This document shows positions 22,774 to 36,059 of a DNA stretch of 64,000 nucleotides, piece after piece. This DNA is from Epiperipatus broadwayi (lineage: Eukaryota; Onychophora; Udeonychophora; Euonychophora; Peripatidae): contig JAQFVV010013360.1 of NCBI GenBank assembly GCA_028023455.1, forward strand, positions 80,187-144,186, read 5' to 3'. The first letter of the stretch is position 1, and every line of letters starts with the position of its first letter. The position numbers were made by a program, and so were the translations under genes. Under the pieces are notes generated by a model, which did no database searches, was not told the origin of the DNA, and saw nothing but the letters and a program-made list of their open reading frames with translations.

Positions 22774-25700
22774 AATTATTATAATATGCTTAGAATCTGC
22801 GTCTTTGTAACAGTATAAATAAATAAAGATGAATTGGCAAAAAGGTTGATAAAAGACTGTTACTTTATAACTGATTACAATCTATATATTGATGAATGAT
22901 AAAATGATAGTTGCTATAATTCAATAACTATATATAACATTATAGCCCAATTGCAGCTATCCTAAACATTAATTCTGTCACATTAGTAATGAAACAAATA
23001 AATTATCTCATTTCTTAATACTTAAAATAACAACAGTGAAATTTAAAACTATCATCATTAAATATTTAATGATATTTAGATATTGGGGAAGTCATTTGAA
23101 CAATAAAACATACTGGACATTGTCATCAAATAAAAATAATATTAAATATAGCATCTGAATAAAATTACCCACTTTGAGATTCTTGGAGTGCATTATGCTT
23201 ATCTCCTATACTAGGTTCTTTTAACAAAGAATCCTTCTCATTCCTCTTTCCATGTATATATGACCATTCACGGTCATATGCACACACTGGTGCTATTCAT
23301 GACAACTCATAAAACATTATATAAAGTTAATAAGTTGAAAAAGGGATGGGATCACCTCTATTCAGTTTAGCTAAGTACATGTGTTTTCCCACGAGCGCCA
23401 CTAGATTGTTTTAAATCTAGATAAATATCTGTTTAGAGTGTACTGAGTTCAAACTCATTTGGTACATTTTTATTACACATGACTTGGATGACTAATGAAA
23501 AAAAAATGACACTCGTATATTTTACTCATGTCAATAAAATCATAAGATCCCCATATCACAAAATTTATATAGATCAAGACTCTTATAGATATTGCTAGAT
23601 CATTTTACGTATATTGATGGACAGACAAGTATAATCCTAATAATGGCTTCTAAACAAGCATCGTGAAGACCATTACTGATATAGATGGCCATTTAACTAG
23701 AATATTTATCACAATATAAAGGTAATAATGTTGATGATAATAATGATGATGATGATATCATAATAATAATAATAATGATAATGATAGTGATGATGATACC
23801 AGCCATAACTTTATAATGAACTCACAACAATAAATTTATTTTTATAAATTTATAGGCATTTTTAAAAATCAACCCTTGTCAAAATGGGATTAAATTATTA
23901 CATTCACTAGCATCTATATAAGTTTATGTTTATTTACTAAAATACTCTGATAGTTAAAACCAGGATTCAATAATACTAGTGATGATGACTGATCATCACG
24001 AATCTCTATACATGATATTCAACTTTCCACAACTCCTTATTTACTAAATATATTAATTATGTTAAACATTAGATTTAATGATTATAATTTATTTAATGAT
24101 GAAGATGATCAAAACTCATGAGCACAACATAATTTTAGCTTTCTTTTATTATACACCTATAATTATTAAAATTTGGTTATTATCAAGCATAATCCCTGAA
24201 TACCTAAATGTAACTCAACATTCTAGTTTTCTCAACATTTTGCGAGCGTTTAATATTTGCAAGTGATTGCTCAATATTTACGAATGATGATTCTTAATAT
24301 CTGTGAGCGATGATGATGAATTAAAATGATGGAATTAAGATAAGAAAATACAACAATATTTTTAATAAGAACTCAGAAACCAATTAAGATATATAATTAT
24401 ATTTATTAATATTCTTCTTCTTTCCTTCTTTAAAATCAAATTTACTAATTTGATAAATGGCTTTTTATTACATTGATTAACTATGGAACCAATACAAAAT
24501 TTTATGTAAGCATAACCAAATAAATTTAATATACAAGTTTGTAATTTGGGATAATTTTAAAATAAGCTGGCTTAAAATGACATTTAAAAAAAATATATAT
24601 TTCATGGAATGCTTATTTAAGACTTTCCTAACTTATTATATCATAAAAATAAATTTCATATGTAACTTGTGTTTTATTTCACTTCCATTCTTATGTAAGC
24701 CTTGCTTTATAATTTCTCATATTTAAACCAATTATGTATAACCTATTCTTTTTACGTGTTTGTATAAGCAGTTACACATGCACCAACATTCGGTAATGTT
24801 AACATATATGTTTAAAATGTATACCCCTATATTAGAGATTAATACATAAATTACATATATAAAAAATATTCTTGCCACCTTTTAGCAAAATAAAATAAAA
24901 TACACTATATCAATTTTAATATGCAACAAGATAAAAAAAAAACAAAAAACATTATAAATGCATATATTTATAGGTTGCTCATTATCATAACAAATGAAGA
25001 ACAATAAAAAAAAAAACATTTCAATATTAGAATATATAATATAAAAAAAATAATAAAAAATAATGAAAATTTAAGTTTAAAGATTTAAACTGTGTTTGTG
25101 TTATGTTATGTGATATTGAGAATAACTATCGATAAACAAGCCTTTAATGTTTCTGTATCAAAAAAAAAAATAATGCTTTGACCAATAAACTAAGGTTTAC
25201 TTTTAATAAGCAATAATAAAATATCTGTTAAGGAAAGTTCATAGTTACCCGATTACTTTCACTTCTTATAAATGTCCCATGTTTGAATTTTCAGACTGCT
25301 TGTCATTGCTCCATTTAAAAAAAAAGTTATTGTTGATACTTTCTAATAAACATGAATTAATTGATCTGCTGGTTTCCATAATTTTAAAATTATTTATTGC
25401 TGATACTTTTGATAACGCTGAATTCGTTGACTGGCTTGCTTCTACCATCTCAAAAAGAGTTATTTCAAATACTTTTAGATAACTATAAACTGGTGGATTT
25501 GCTTGTCTCTCCCATTTTAAAAAAAAATGTTGTAGACACTTTAGATGACTGAGGAAAACTTTAACAAAAAATTTGGTTCATAGCTTCAAACCTGGCTATA
25601 TATGTGGCTTTTATTAATCTTTCCTTTCTTCTTGGCTCTTGTCAAAGATGATAATGAGATGACATTTTTAGCTGGTTTTAACTTTGTCCATTCTTTTGGT

Positions 25701-26790
25701 TACTATGGACCAGTATATGGGTCCCCAGTGGACCAGCGATTTAACCCATTCTGTATTAATCAGGAAGCAGAAAAATGGTTTTAGCAATGCAAATTCATTA
25801 TATTATACACAGCAAAATATATTAATATCATTTCATAGAATTGTTAATAACTTCTTCCAATAAATTCAATTTTGTTCCATTTTTCCTTCTTTATCTTAAT
25901 CTTGCTGGGAATTCCTTATATATATGCACATCTTCGTCTATACTGATTTTAAAACAAGAGTCATTTTTTCTTCCTCAATTTTTATTTAAGAGTGAAAAAA
26001 AATTCAAATCGCTCACTCTCTTTTCAAAACATTAAAAAAAATTGACTGCCACAGCTCTTCTCTAATAACATTAAAAAAAAAAAACTGACCATAGTAATAT
26101 TAATGATTGACTTTCTTTTAAAACTACATATTGTTAGATCACTCTCCTCCATTCAAAAATTGAACTGCTCTCCAAAAAAATGAAAAAACTGACTGATCAC
26201 TAAATATTGTTACATTTGTTCTTATTGCGAATCTTGGTCAAAGAATATGACCACCTGCATATCTTATCTTGAGATAAAAGATCAAAAAAATCAGAGTTTG
26301 ACAAGTTGATATTCTATCGCGATTTTACAAGAAAATTAATAATCACTTTTATTACATCAAAGCACCCCTTTTCTAAAAATTATCTTAGATACAGATAACA
26401 CAAACAATAAAGCTGGCAATCTAAGTCATTAAAAGATTTGTGTAAAAATGTTTTATGTTTATACAGATGTTCTCATATTCTCACACTCTTTTGCACGTGT
26501 ACATTTTCACATCTTAATCTCTTATCTTGATCACTTTATTTGACACTTTCTTTCTGATCTGCTTTATTTTAACCAAAAATAATGTTAAATATTTTAACAC
26601 CTTATTTAATAAGAAAATATAATAAATCAATATTAAATATTATTTCTCATTACATTCTCTTTACAACTACTTATTTATTACCTATTTATATATCATATAC
26701 TAATAAATACACACATAAATCTATATATATATAAAAGAAAAAAAAATTAGATATATAATATATCTGTTTGAAATGAGTCATATACATACA
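22774..26790. repeat. 4-kb direct duplication, copy 2
   Basis: Second member of the pair described at 15974-19988, ending at TACATACA immediately before (TA)n (26791-26812). It includes the 69-nt repeat block at 25280-25560 and the AAT/GAT tract at about 23724-23797. Confidence 0.9.
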
Positions 26791-26982
26791 ATATATATAT
26801 ATATATATATATGCAATAATATTATAATTTGATGTCTGTATTCCTTCAAATGAATATATGTAATTTTATAATTGAATATTCATAAATACAGTAATTAGAA
26901 AAATGTAAAATAATAACTTTAAAAAAATTATACACTTAGGAGTGCTTTCGACTATCCTCATAGTCTTTATCAACTAACACTT

Positions 26983-26983
<1 letters not shown>

Positions 26984-27067
<84 letters not shown>
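26984..27067. repeat. (TA)n microsatellite
   Basis: About 84 bp of TA between duplicate 2 and the RTE element. Confidence 0.97.
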
Positions 27068-27071
<4 letters not shown>

Positions 27072-27189
27072 CTTGATTTGATATTCCATTTTGGAATTAT
27101 TAGGTTTACAGAGCAACAACTTTAAAAAATTTTAAGAAATAAGTTCAAACAGATGAATCTATTATGAAAAAATTATTGAAAAAGTTATA

Positions 27190-30019
27190 TTTACAATCAT
27201 GTCAGATAAGAATAAGGTTTGATCCTTATTCCCAGGAGGCTGTAAAGTCACCAGCTAAGGCAGCAATTGTGGTTGAAGGAGGAGGGTGCTAAGAATCCCT
27301 TGATTGCAGACCCAGGCTGCCATTTAATGATGACCTTTTATTTGGTTACCTACAACTACAGTTCATTTTCAAGTGAAGAAAGATTGGAAGAAGAGCTGTC
27401 TATTATTAAATGGGACCTTTCTTGACTTTGTGAAGTTAGAAGAAAAAATGAAGAGACAATTGATTTAAAAAGTGAACATAGATATACTACAAAGGCACAA
27501 ACATTGGAAGTACAAATAAAAAGTGGAGGAACAGCTTTGTAGAGATTGATGGTATATCTAGACAGTGACAAGATTAGTAATTCAACTTAATAGGAGATAA
27601 TTCAAGTTTATGTCCTAACAAGTTCTCATAATTATGAAGTAGTAGAGGATTTTATATGGATATACAAGGGCTTTTAATCAGATCAAATATTTTGAAAGTG
27701 TTATGGAAGACTTTAAAATTAGAATTAGTAAACAACTGAATTACGAAATTTCTATAGGTAAATTTGGTTATGGTGATAGAATTGAGAGAGGACATAGGCT
27801 TGTGGCGTTTGCAGAAAAAAAAAAGTTTTATATTATGAATTGTTTTTTTGAGAAAAAATATTTAATGGAAGCATCCAAATGAAGATACAACAGAATTGGA
27901 TTATATTTTGACTAACAGGAAATATCTATTTTAAGTTTGTAATGTTCTTAATAAATTCAACACAGAAAGTGATCATTGAGTAGCAAGATGTAAGATACAT
28001 GCTAATGAAAAACTAGAGAGAGAAAAATATTAAGAAAAAGAATATTCACAGTTGATATCCCTAATCTTCAGAAACATTCCAATAAATTTAAATTAGAACT
28101 TGCAAATTATTTTCTAACATTAACATATTTTGAACATGATTCAGATTTGAATGAAATCAATAGAAATATAACTGATACATTTTTAAAAAACTATATATAG
28201 CAAAGATAACTGGTACAAAAAAGCAGCAAAATTCCTACTCAGACTAGAAAATTTATGAAGAAAAGAAGGAATATGAAATTATATAAAAACGATGCATTAA
28301 GAAAAATTAAATATCTATAATTTTGTAAAATTGTGTAAAAAAGAGTTGATAATGATATAAGAAAGTATAATTGTCGACTAGTAAGGAAAGCCATAGAAGA
28401 GAATAAAATTCTCAAGAGTATAAAACTTTTTGTTATTGGTAGAAAACTTATTTCTGTAATAAGAAAAAAAAAGATGGAATTATTACTAAAAAGAGAGATT
28501 ACATTATGAAATGTGTAGAAGATTTCTATCAAGAATTATATAGCAACAGAAATTAAGGAAAATGTACCTCCTACAATATTTTCTGAATTGTCCAAGATTT
28601 TAAATGAAGAATTGAGACATTGAAATACATTTATGAAGAGAAAAGTTCTAGGTAATACTACAGTTATAATTGATATCTTAAAAGAAATGTGAAGAAATAG
28701 AAATTTTTTTGTCAAAGTTATATATCAAATATGTAAAAGATGTACCAGGTGGTTGGAAGACTGCAGTATTAATATTTAAAAAAGATGATAAAAGAAGATA
28801 TTAGAAATTACAGACCTGATAGTCTTTTATCAGTTCTATACAATATTTTTACCAATATAATTACAACTCTTCTACAGTGAACTTTGGATTTCAATCAACC
28901 AAAGGAACAAGTTGGATTTAAAAGTGATTTTAGTACAGTGGCTCATATCTAAGTATTGAGAGAAGTTATAGAAATGATTGTTGAATATTAATTGCCATTA
29001 TGCTTTCGATTTGTAAGTTATTATAAAATATAGATCCAAGATATTGTCATATTCTGAAGACTATTTATAAAATGCAACAGTAACAATCAGATTACATAAT
29101 GATACTAGAAAGTTTAACATTGAGACGGGGGGTATGACAGAGTGACTCCATGTCTACAAATATTTTTACAACACTACTGGAAGTATTTTATGGATTAAAA
29201 TAAGAAGCTAAAGAAATAAAAATAAATTGAGATTATTTAAATCATTTAGATTTTGCAGATGTTGCTGTTTTTGCAAATAATGCTTTGGAGTTTCAGGAAA
29301 TGTTGCAAGAGCTATCAAATTATAGTAAGAAAGTAGGACTAAAAGTAAATAAACATTAAAAAGACTAAAATAATGTTCAATGTATTTTTTCAAAGGATGA
29401 AAATAAAAATTAATAATGATGAGTTAGAATTCATTAACAACTACAAATATCTTGGTCAGATTATTAATACAGATGGAAACATAATGGATGCAATTAATCA
29501 TAGAATTAAACTTGGTTGGAATGCTTTTAGTAGAAATAACTTAAATATTAAAAGGAAATATGCCTATGTGTTTGAAAATGAAGGCTTTTAATAAATGTAT
29601 TTTACCAACACTTAACCAAAGAGCAATACAGAGATTTCAGACACTCAAAGAAGTATGGAGAGACACATGTTAGGAGTAACAACAAGTTATTATAAATGAA
29701 AGAATTAACAGACTGAAATGGAATTGGGCTGGATATATTGCTAGAAGAGGTGATAATAGATGAATAATTGAAATTTTTAAATTGGATTCCAAAAGATTGT
29801 TAAAGACCTAGAAAGAGACCATGTGTAAGATGGATGGATGAAATAAGGAAGTGTTCATGATGATGTGGAGAAGACAGGATAGAGATTGGAAATGGATTGA
29901 ACTTGGAGAGACCATCCTGCAGTGGATTAATAATGGTTGAAAATGAGTATGATTACATCAATAGAAATAATGCTTTTGAAAAAATCAACAATTGTAATAC
30001 TACTTATAATGTGTTAAAC

Positions 30020-30021
<2 letters not shown>
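27190..30021 (+). mobile_element. RTE-clade LINE, broken, ending in (TA)n
   Basis: A 2.8-kb relic with all parts of an RTE element on the plus strand. The 5' leader (about 27190-27326) has GCAGACCCAGGCTGCCAT, similar to the leader of the 8.9-kb copy. Endonuclease: MMTFYLVTYNYSSFSSEERL from 27327, then LCEVRRKNEET. Reverse transcriptase: VPGGWKTAVLIFKKDD near 28745, YRPDSLLSVLYNIF near 28805, FNQPKEQVGFKSDFSTVAHI near 28890, FADVAVFANNALEFQEML near 29253, and LEFINNYKYLGQIINTDGN near 29425. C-terminus: NRLKWNWAGYIARRGDNR near 29707 and VRWMDE near 29835. Many stops and frame changes; the FADD box is FADV. The 3' end runs directly into 92 bp of (TA)n, as RTE elements commonly end in short tandem repeats. 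Confidence 0.88.
29373..29591 (+). pseudogene. RTE reverse transcriptase, post-palm segment
   Basis: The longest undisturbed piece of this RTE copy (72 codons): MKIKINNDELEFINNYKYLG, then QIINTDGNIMDAINHRIKLG and WNAFSRNNLNIKRK. It corresponds to the part just after the catalytic palm, where RTE proteins read 'V...YKYLG..I...G....EI..RI..GW.AF'. A frame change after 29580 breaks it. Confidence 0.85.

Positions 30022-30113
<92 letters not shown>
30022..30113. repeat. (TA)n tract joining RTE 3' end and satellite
   Basis: About 92 bp of TA; its left edge is the RTE tail and its right edge the first ribozyme satellite monomer. Confidence 0.97.
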
Positions 30114-30117
<4 letters not shown>

Positions 30118-30264
30118 AACAAAAACAAGTTATTCACGTAACTTGCTATCACTTGTTATTTATGATCAATAGATGGCATTTTACCAAAACCACCGAAACA
30201 AGTGTAAAATTTGTTTACAAAAATGACAAAAGAGTCAGAATTAAATATTTCTTTCATTTTCTCA

Positions 30265-30310
30265 CCCTCAGATCAGCTGATTTCAATCTATTTGCTATCA
30301 TCAGTGAAGG
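30265..30310 (-). ncRNA. Hammerhead ribozyme, satellite locus 1 monomer 1
   Basis: Minus strand, 5' to 3': CCTTCA (stem I), CTGATGA (core), TAGCAAATAGATT (stem II region, weakened by an A at the G-C pair), GAAA, TCAGCTGAT (stem III with the last A of GAAA), C (cleavage base; triplet ATC), TGAGGG (stem I). Stem I pairs 6 bp including one G-U. The invariant core CUGANGA and GAAA are intact. Stem II is the weak point. Confidence 0.75.
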
Positions 30311-30680
30311 ATGGAGTTAGAAACTAGATCTAAACACAGACTCCAAGTGTTTATGCAAAACGTTTCTATCAGTTTGCAAGCATTAATTTTTTAGACCGGT
30401 AAAGTCTTCAAACTCAGCCTAACAAACCAGATATCTATATGGGTCTGATCTCAGTTCAGTTTCACCACATAGTCAAAGTCTCTGCAATATATATATATAT
30501 ATATATCATTGCAAGAAAACTTTAAAGGTACATTTATGAAAAACAAAAATAACTTATTCATGTAACACTTGTTATTTATGATCAATAGATGGCGTTTTCC
30601 CAAAACCACCGAAGCAAGTGTAAAATTTGTTTACATAAATGACAAAAGAATCAGAACTAACTATCTCTTTCATTTGCTCA

Positions 30681-30726
30681 CCCTCAGATCAGCTGATTTC
30701 AAGCTATTTGCTATCATTAGTGAAGG
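30681..30726 (-). ncRNA. Hammerhead motif, locus 1 monomer 2 (core mutated)
   Basis: Same layout as monomer 1, with stem II restored (AGC/GCT) and GAAATCAGCTGATC intact, but the core reads CTAATGA: the invariant G5 is A, which should block cleavage. Confidence 0.7.
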
Positions 30727-31333
30727 AAAGAGTTAGAAACGAGATCTAAACACTGACTCCAAGTGTTTATGTAAAACGTTTCTATCAGTTTGCAAGCATA
30801 AATTTTTCAGACCAGTAAAGTCTTCAAACTCAGCCTAACAAACCAGATATGTATATGGGTCTGATATCAGTTCAGTTTCACCACATATTCAAAGTCTCTG
30901 CAATATATATCATTGCAAGAAAACTTTAAAGGTACATTTATGAAAAACAAAAACAAGTTATTCATGTAACACTTCTTATTTATGATCAATTGATAGTGTT
31001 TTACCAAAACCACTGAAACAAGTGTAAAATTTGTTTCAGTGATTTTGGTAAAATACCATCTATTGATCATAAATAACAAATGATAGCAAGTTTCATGAAT
31101 AACTTGTTTTTGTTTTTCATACATGTACCTTTAAAGTATTCTTGCAATGATATAAATTGCAGAGACTTTGACTATGTGGTGAAACTGAACTGAGATCAGA
31201 CCCATATAGATATCTGGTTTGTTAGGCTGAGTTTAAAGACTTTACCGGTCTGAAAAATTCATGCTTGCAAACTGATAGAAACGTTTTGCATAAACACTTG
31301 GAGTCAGTGTTTAGATCTAGTTTCTAACTCTAT

Positions 31334-31379
31334 ACTTCACAGATGATAGCAAATAGCTTAAAATCAGCTGATCTGAGGG
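31334..31379 (+). ncRNA. Hammerhead motif, locus 1 inverted monomer (degenerate)
   Basis: Plus strand: CTTCA, CAGATGA in place of CTGATGA, TAGCAAATAGCTT, AAAA in place of GAAA, then TCAGCTGATC and TGAGGG. Two core positions are lost, so it is a relic, but its place confirms that the motif is a fixed part of the monomer. Confidence 0.7.
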
Positions 31380-31476
31380 TGAGCAAATGAAAAAGATAGT
31401 TAATTCTGACTCTTTTGTCATTTATGTAAGCAAATTTTACACTTGTTTTGGTGGTTTTGGTAAACGCCATCTATTG

Positions 31477-31596
<120 letters not shown>

Positions 31597-31689
31597 ATTA
31601 AGCTTAGATTGAAAATATTAATGTGTTTTCAATTTCAGTCTCATAGTTTTGTAGTTAAGTAGAGGTAGAGGTAGAGATAAAAGGTGGCT

Positions 31690-31905
31690 GCTGGAGGGTT
31701 GCATTAGATCATAAGATTTGGGTGCAGTGCTCTCAGATCCAAGATTCCTCACTGATGAACGCCACAAACCAGAAACTAGTCTGGTGATATTCAATGGGTA
31801 GGCACTAGGTAGGGATTTTATGCACAAGCCTTCTGGCATTTATTGATTATTCTGGTTGGCACAGGCTGACACTACTGTGTGGAGAGTTTTGCGTTATAAA
31901 GTGGT
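31690..31905 (+). mobile_element. Foldback-family copy 3 with hammerhead-like segment
   Basis: 31785-31900 matches the centre and right part of the foldback copies at 1.8 and 2.6 kb (GGGATTTTATGCACAAGCCT, TTCTGGCATTTATTGATTA, GGAGAGTTTTGC). Here the left arm does not fold back; instead the left part is unique and contains the hammerhead-like motif at 31744-31790. This copy may therefore be closer to the ancestral, non-palindromic form of the family. Confidence 0.55.
31744..31790 (+). ncRNA. Degenerate hammerhead-like motif
   Basis: ATTCCTCA, CTGATGA at 31752, a 13-nt segment, GAAA at 31772, a short stem III ACTAGT, cleavage triplet GTC (31779-31781) and TGGTGA. Stem I pairs 5 of 6. The 13-nt segment ACGCCACAAACCA cannot form a convincing stem II, so activity is doubtful and the match could be a relic or chance. 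Confidence 0.4.
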
Positions 31906-31909
31906 GTGC

Positions 31910-32400
31910 TAGTGTGAGTCAAATTACATTATGAGACAAAATGTGCATTGAAACAGAGAATTTATGAACATGAACTTGTATATAATTTGCAATATTCTGT
32001 GGATAGATTTAAATCTCTATTTGTATTTTAGCTGAACATTCAATTAAATTGTAATGGAAGTTTTTGTTTTCACAGTGTTTTTATTTAACTTGTGGAAAAC
32101 TGTTTGAGAAAAGAAAAATCAAAGAATCATATTTTAGAAATATGAGAGGTAACTTATTAAATAAAGAATATAAATTATGGGAGTTGACCATTCTCATGAG
32201 ACCATTAATATTGTATGACTTTAATGAGATTTGTTTTTTTAAATTATTACTGTTAAATGCTACTCAGGATGGCACACAAGCCATAAGTTAATTATAGCAA
32301 TTATTTATTTTTTATATTAGTATATTGAATACTGTAGAGTTTATTCCGGGTTTTTAGTTTATAAGTAGATATCTGTGTGTGTGTAAATATATTTAAAACT
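31910..32400. other. AT-rich spacer, nothing recognised
   Basis: The open frame 32064-32291 has no family feature. Confidence 0.45.
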
Positions 32401-32402
32401 TA

Positions 32403-32966
32403 ATTTTTCAAACAATTTAAAAGGTATATAACTATGGCTAGTGCAAAATCACATGGATGAGGATTTTTTACATTCTTGAACTGTATCTTGTTTAATATAA
32501 GTTGGTATTGGAGAATTGTATTAGAAAATCTGAAAATCTTTATTTTAAATAATTTCATTATAACAATAAAATATAAGTTTTGTATATCGTTTCTTCATAG
32601 AGATAAACCACGATGTAATTTTTAGTCTAAAGGTTAATTTTTCATCAAATTTTAGTCCCCAAAAATTAAACTTATTTAATTAAAAACAATTAATTATGAG
32701 GAGTATAACACTGATGTTTTTGATTGTGGCATATTTTAACCAGAATCTTTGTCATAATTTTATATAATGAATCTAAAGTTTTTTCATTCTTATTTATAAG
32801 AATTATTGTTGTATTTAATGTATTTTAATATCTATATTTTATATATAATGTTCATAAGCTTTTTGAAATGTTATTCTTAATTCTTGTATAGTCATAAGTT
32901 ATTAAATTTTATAGTATTTATTTATTGATCATTATAGCGTCGTATATATATATATATATCTATGAT

Positions 32967-33009
<43 letters not shown>

Positions 33010-34636
33010 CTAGATAGTCATTAATCTGTACAAAAAATGTAATTATCCATTGCCTGAGAATATTACATATATTGGAGTACATACATAAAACTGGAACAGT
33101 TTTTGTTCCAGGAAATGTAAGGGTACGGCCTGTTTTGTGTTTCGAAGCTATTTACGCATATTCGTTCTATTCATAAGTTGATTACCGTATCGCTTGACGG
33201 TGTGTAAATTTCAAGTCGGTACGACTTTTTCAAATCTCCGTAATAGAGTAAGGTCATTTCGATTTAAAAAATGTTGCTAATTATTAATAATTGTCATATG
33301 GTCCCCACTCTTCCTGAAAAAAAGGTTAATATGTAAAAAATTGGCAAAGTGTAAATTCTAACAGGCTACGACAAAGCTCACACGCTAAGTTACGTTTCAG
33401 CATGGGGAAAATATTCGACACCACTAAAAGGTCTGATATGAACATGCAATTTTCAAACTTTTCTTCAGATAAATTGCCGAGTACAGAAAGTGTGTGAGAT
33501 TGTGTTTTGTTTTTTTTTGTCAGGCACACGTAATATCCACTTTTTATTACAGCAATAAAATCGAATAAATAATTTTAAAAAAGTCCAAAGTTTGTGTCCT
33601 TTTTTGCTGTTTTTTATTTCATTAGAAATTGACAAGTATTTGGATTGAATTTTTTGCAGCAGGGTTAAAATAAATGACGACTATGTTTGACTTTTTGTTA
33701 AGAATGACAAATTATGAAATACCCCCCACCCCCAAAAGCAGTTGATTGTAAAAGGCTAAAAAAAAGGTAATTCAAACGAAATAGAAATCGAAGTAAAAAG
33801 TGAGAAAAAGGTTGTTTTAAAAAAGATAAAAAATTAAATTCTTGACTTTTGGTTACAATTCTTTTTCCGAGTGTGGGTGGGTGTTTGAAAACAATTTTTG
33901 AATCGGCAAAAACACAAAAGTAAATTTTAATATAATATTAAGAAAAACAATTACGTCAACCAAAAAGAAATCAAAATTCGAAACAAGTCCCAAAGTTGAT
34001 TCTCTTTTTTCATCGCTGTTAAAATAATTGACTATTTTTGTTGGCCTTTTTATTAATAATAACAGTACGAATCCCCCCCCCCCCCTTCCCCCGCTCAAAA
34101 AGCTGTTTCTTGTAGTAGCCAAAAAAAAAAGGCTAATTCAAACATAATCTAAATCAAAGTGAATACAAGTTGTGTTTAAAAAAAAGTAAAATTAATAATA
34201 ATAAGAAAAACCATTTAGTCAAGCCAAAAAAAAAAAAATAAAGGTAGAATTAAGTTCTAAACAAGTCGCAAATAATTGTATTCTATTTTTTCGGCGGTGG
34301 GATTCAAACAAATTTTTTGACGTCGTGAAACGGTCCCAAGTTTTCAAATGATAAAAAGAAAAAATACAATTAGCAAAATTTGTTGAAAAAATGTCAGGTT
34401 CCAACAAGATAACCCACAAAAAGTAACGAAAATGAATATCAAAATTTGTTTAATAATAAAGAAATCATGTTCTAAATGAAAGAAAAATTATTCGTTTAAT
34501 CAATATTAGAAAAAAAAAACCTTGTTGTATAAAAAAAAGAAAAGGTTGTGGCGGCCCAGTAACATTATATTTCATTGATTTTGTCTAGCATCAATGCTCC
34601 AAGTGGCTTTGCCCGGATTTCAGGCTTTTATCCTTT
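32403..34636. mobile_element. 2.1-kb non-autonomous element, copy 2 (inverted)
   Basis: Reverse complement of 6344-8445 with extra (TA)n at 32943-33005 where copy 1 has only a short AT run. The internal three-unit repeat and the C-runs (about 34073-34093) are kept. Small frames at 33326-33529, 33853-34122 and 34219-34419 correspond to those in copy 1, with frame-breaking differences elsewhere, so no selected protein is indicated. Confidence 0.8.
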
Positions 34637-34649
34637 TTTCCTTAAAATA

Positions 34650-35820
34650 TAATAAAATAGGTAACATAACTCTTGACAAAACCATGAGCCACATTCTTTT
34701 TAGATTTATAAGACTCCAGTATAGATGCTAAAATTTTAATTATAAAAACAATCTTTATTTTAATAATTATAAATAAAACGGGCTTCTTATATGGAACATT
34801 TATTATTAAATTAATTATTTAGCAGATGTTTACTATATAAATCAATATAATATGAAGGACATGATAAAATCCGATGTTCTTTTTCTATATACAGAGAGAT
34901 ATGGCTTCATTATACCAAAGATAAGTATGTTCATATTGTTTTTGTTTTATAACAAGATAAATATGGCTATTGTCAGTACTGCAAAGCACATACTTACTTT
35001 TAGATTCATAGCTATTTACATATTTTATATTATGTTAATCCTAAGACTTCTAAACCGATAAACATATATTATCATATTCTCACTGTGAAAAGTCACAGAT
35101 ATAGATATTGTTATCATTAAATAAAGGTAAACTGCTTAATCACTACACTTATATTTTAGACAAATATTATTTTCTCTTATAATCATTTTCTATAGATTGG
35201 CTAGCATAAATAATTTTGACCATACCTTTTATCTATCTTATTATTTGATATAACAATTTATTCAAGATAATATGTATTCATAAATACTTGAAATAATGAA
35301 AAAAATGTATGTCATGAAGTTTTATTACCATTTTACTTGGTTGAAATAAATTTTCTGCATAAAGTAATATCATATATTGCAGCAACTATATCACAATTTG
35401 CATATCCTTCAAGACATTATTGTCTATAAATAGCTCAGGAAGTTTGTTTTATGCTGAGCTGAACATTTAATGTCTTTATTTTATTAACAGATAAAAATCT
35501 GCATTTAACTGTTCATCTCTAACACACCTTACAATCAGATAACCTTCTAAAATGTGTACATTTCTTTTAAATATCTTACTTGCACATTTAATATTATAAA
35601 AGAAAAATACTGGATTATAATCACCATCTCATCTCACTAGACACCAATTATAAGGCTTACTTAAAAACTTGTAACTAAACTATTAAAATATAGTGTATTT
35701 ACACATTAATTGCAACATCATATCTTATACAAAACTTCTATATTTTCAATTTTAATAAAGATTTCCCTAATCTGCAATCAAAAAAGATATTTAATATCAA
35801 AATCAGCATGTCTATACACA
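34650..35820. other. AT-rich intergenic DNA, nothing recognised
   Basis: No gene or repeat copy recognised; frame 34852-35061 is chance-length. Confidence 0.5.
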
Positions 35821-35822
35821 CG

Positions 35823-36055
<233 letters not shown>

Positions 36056-36059
36056 TTTG

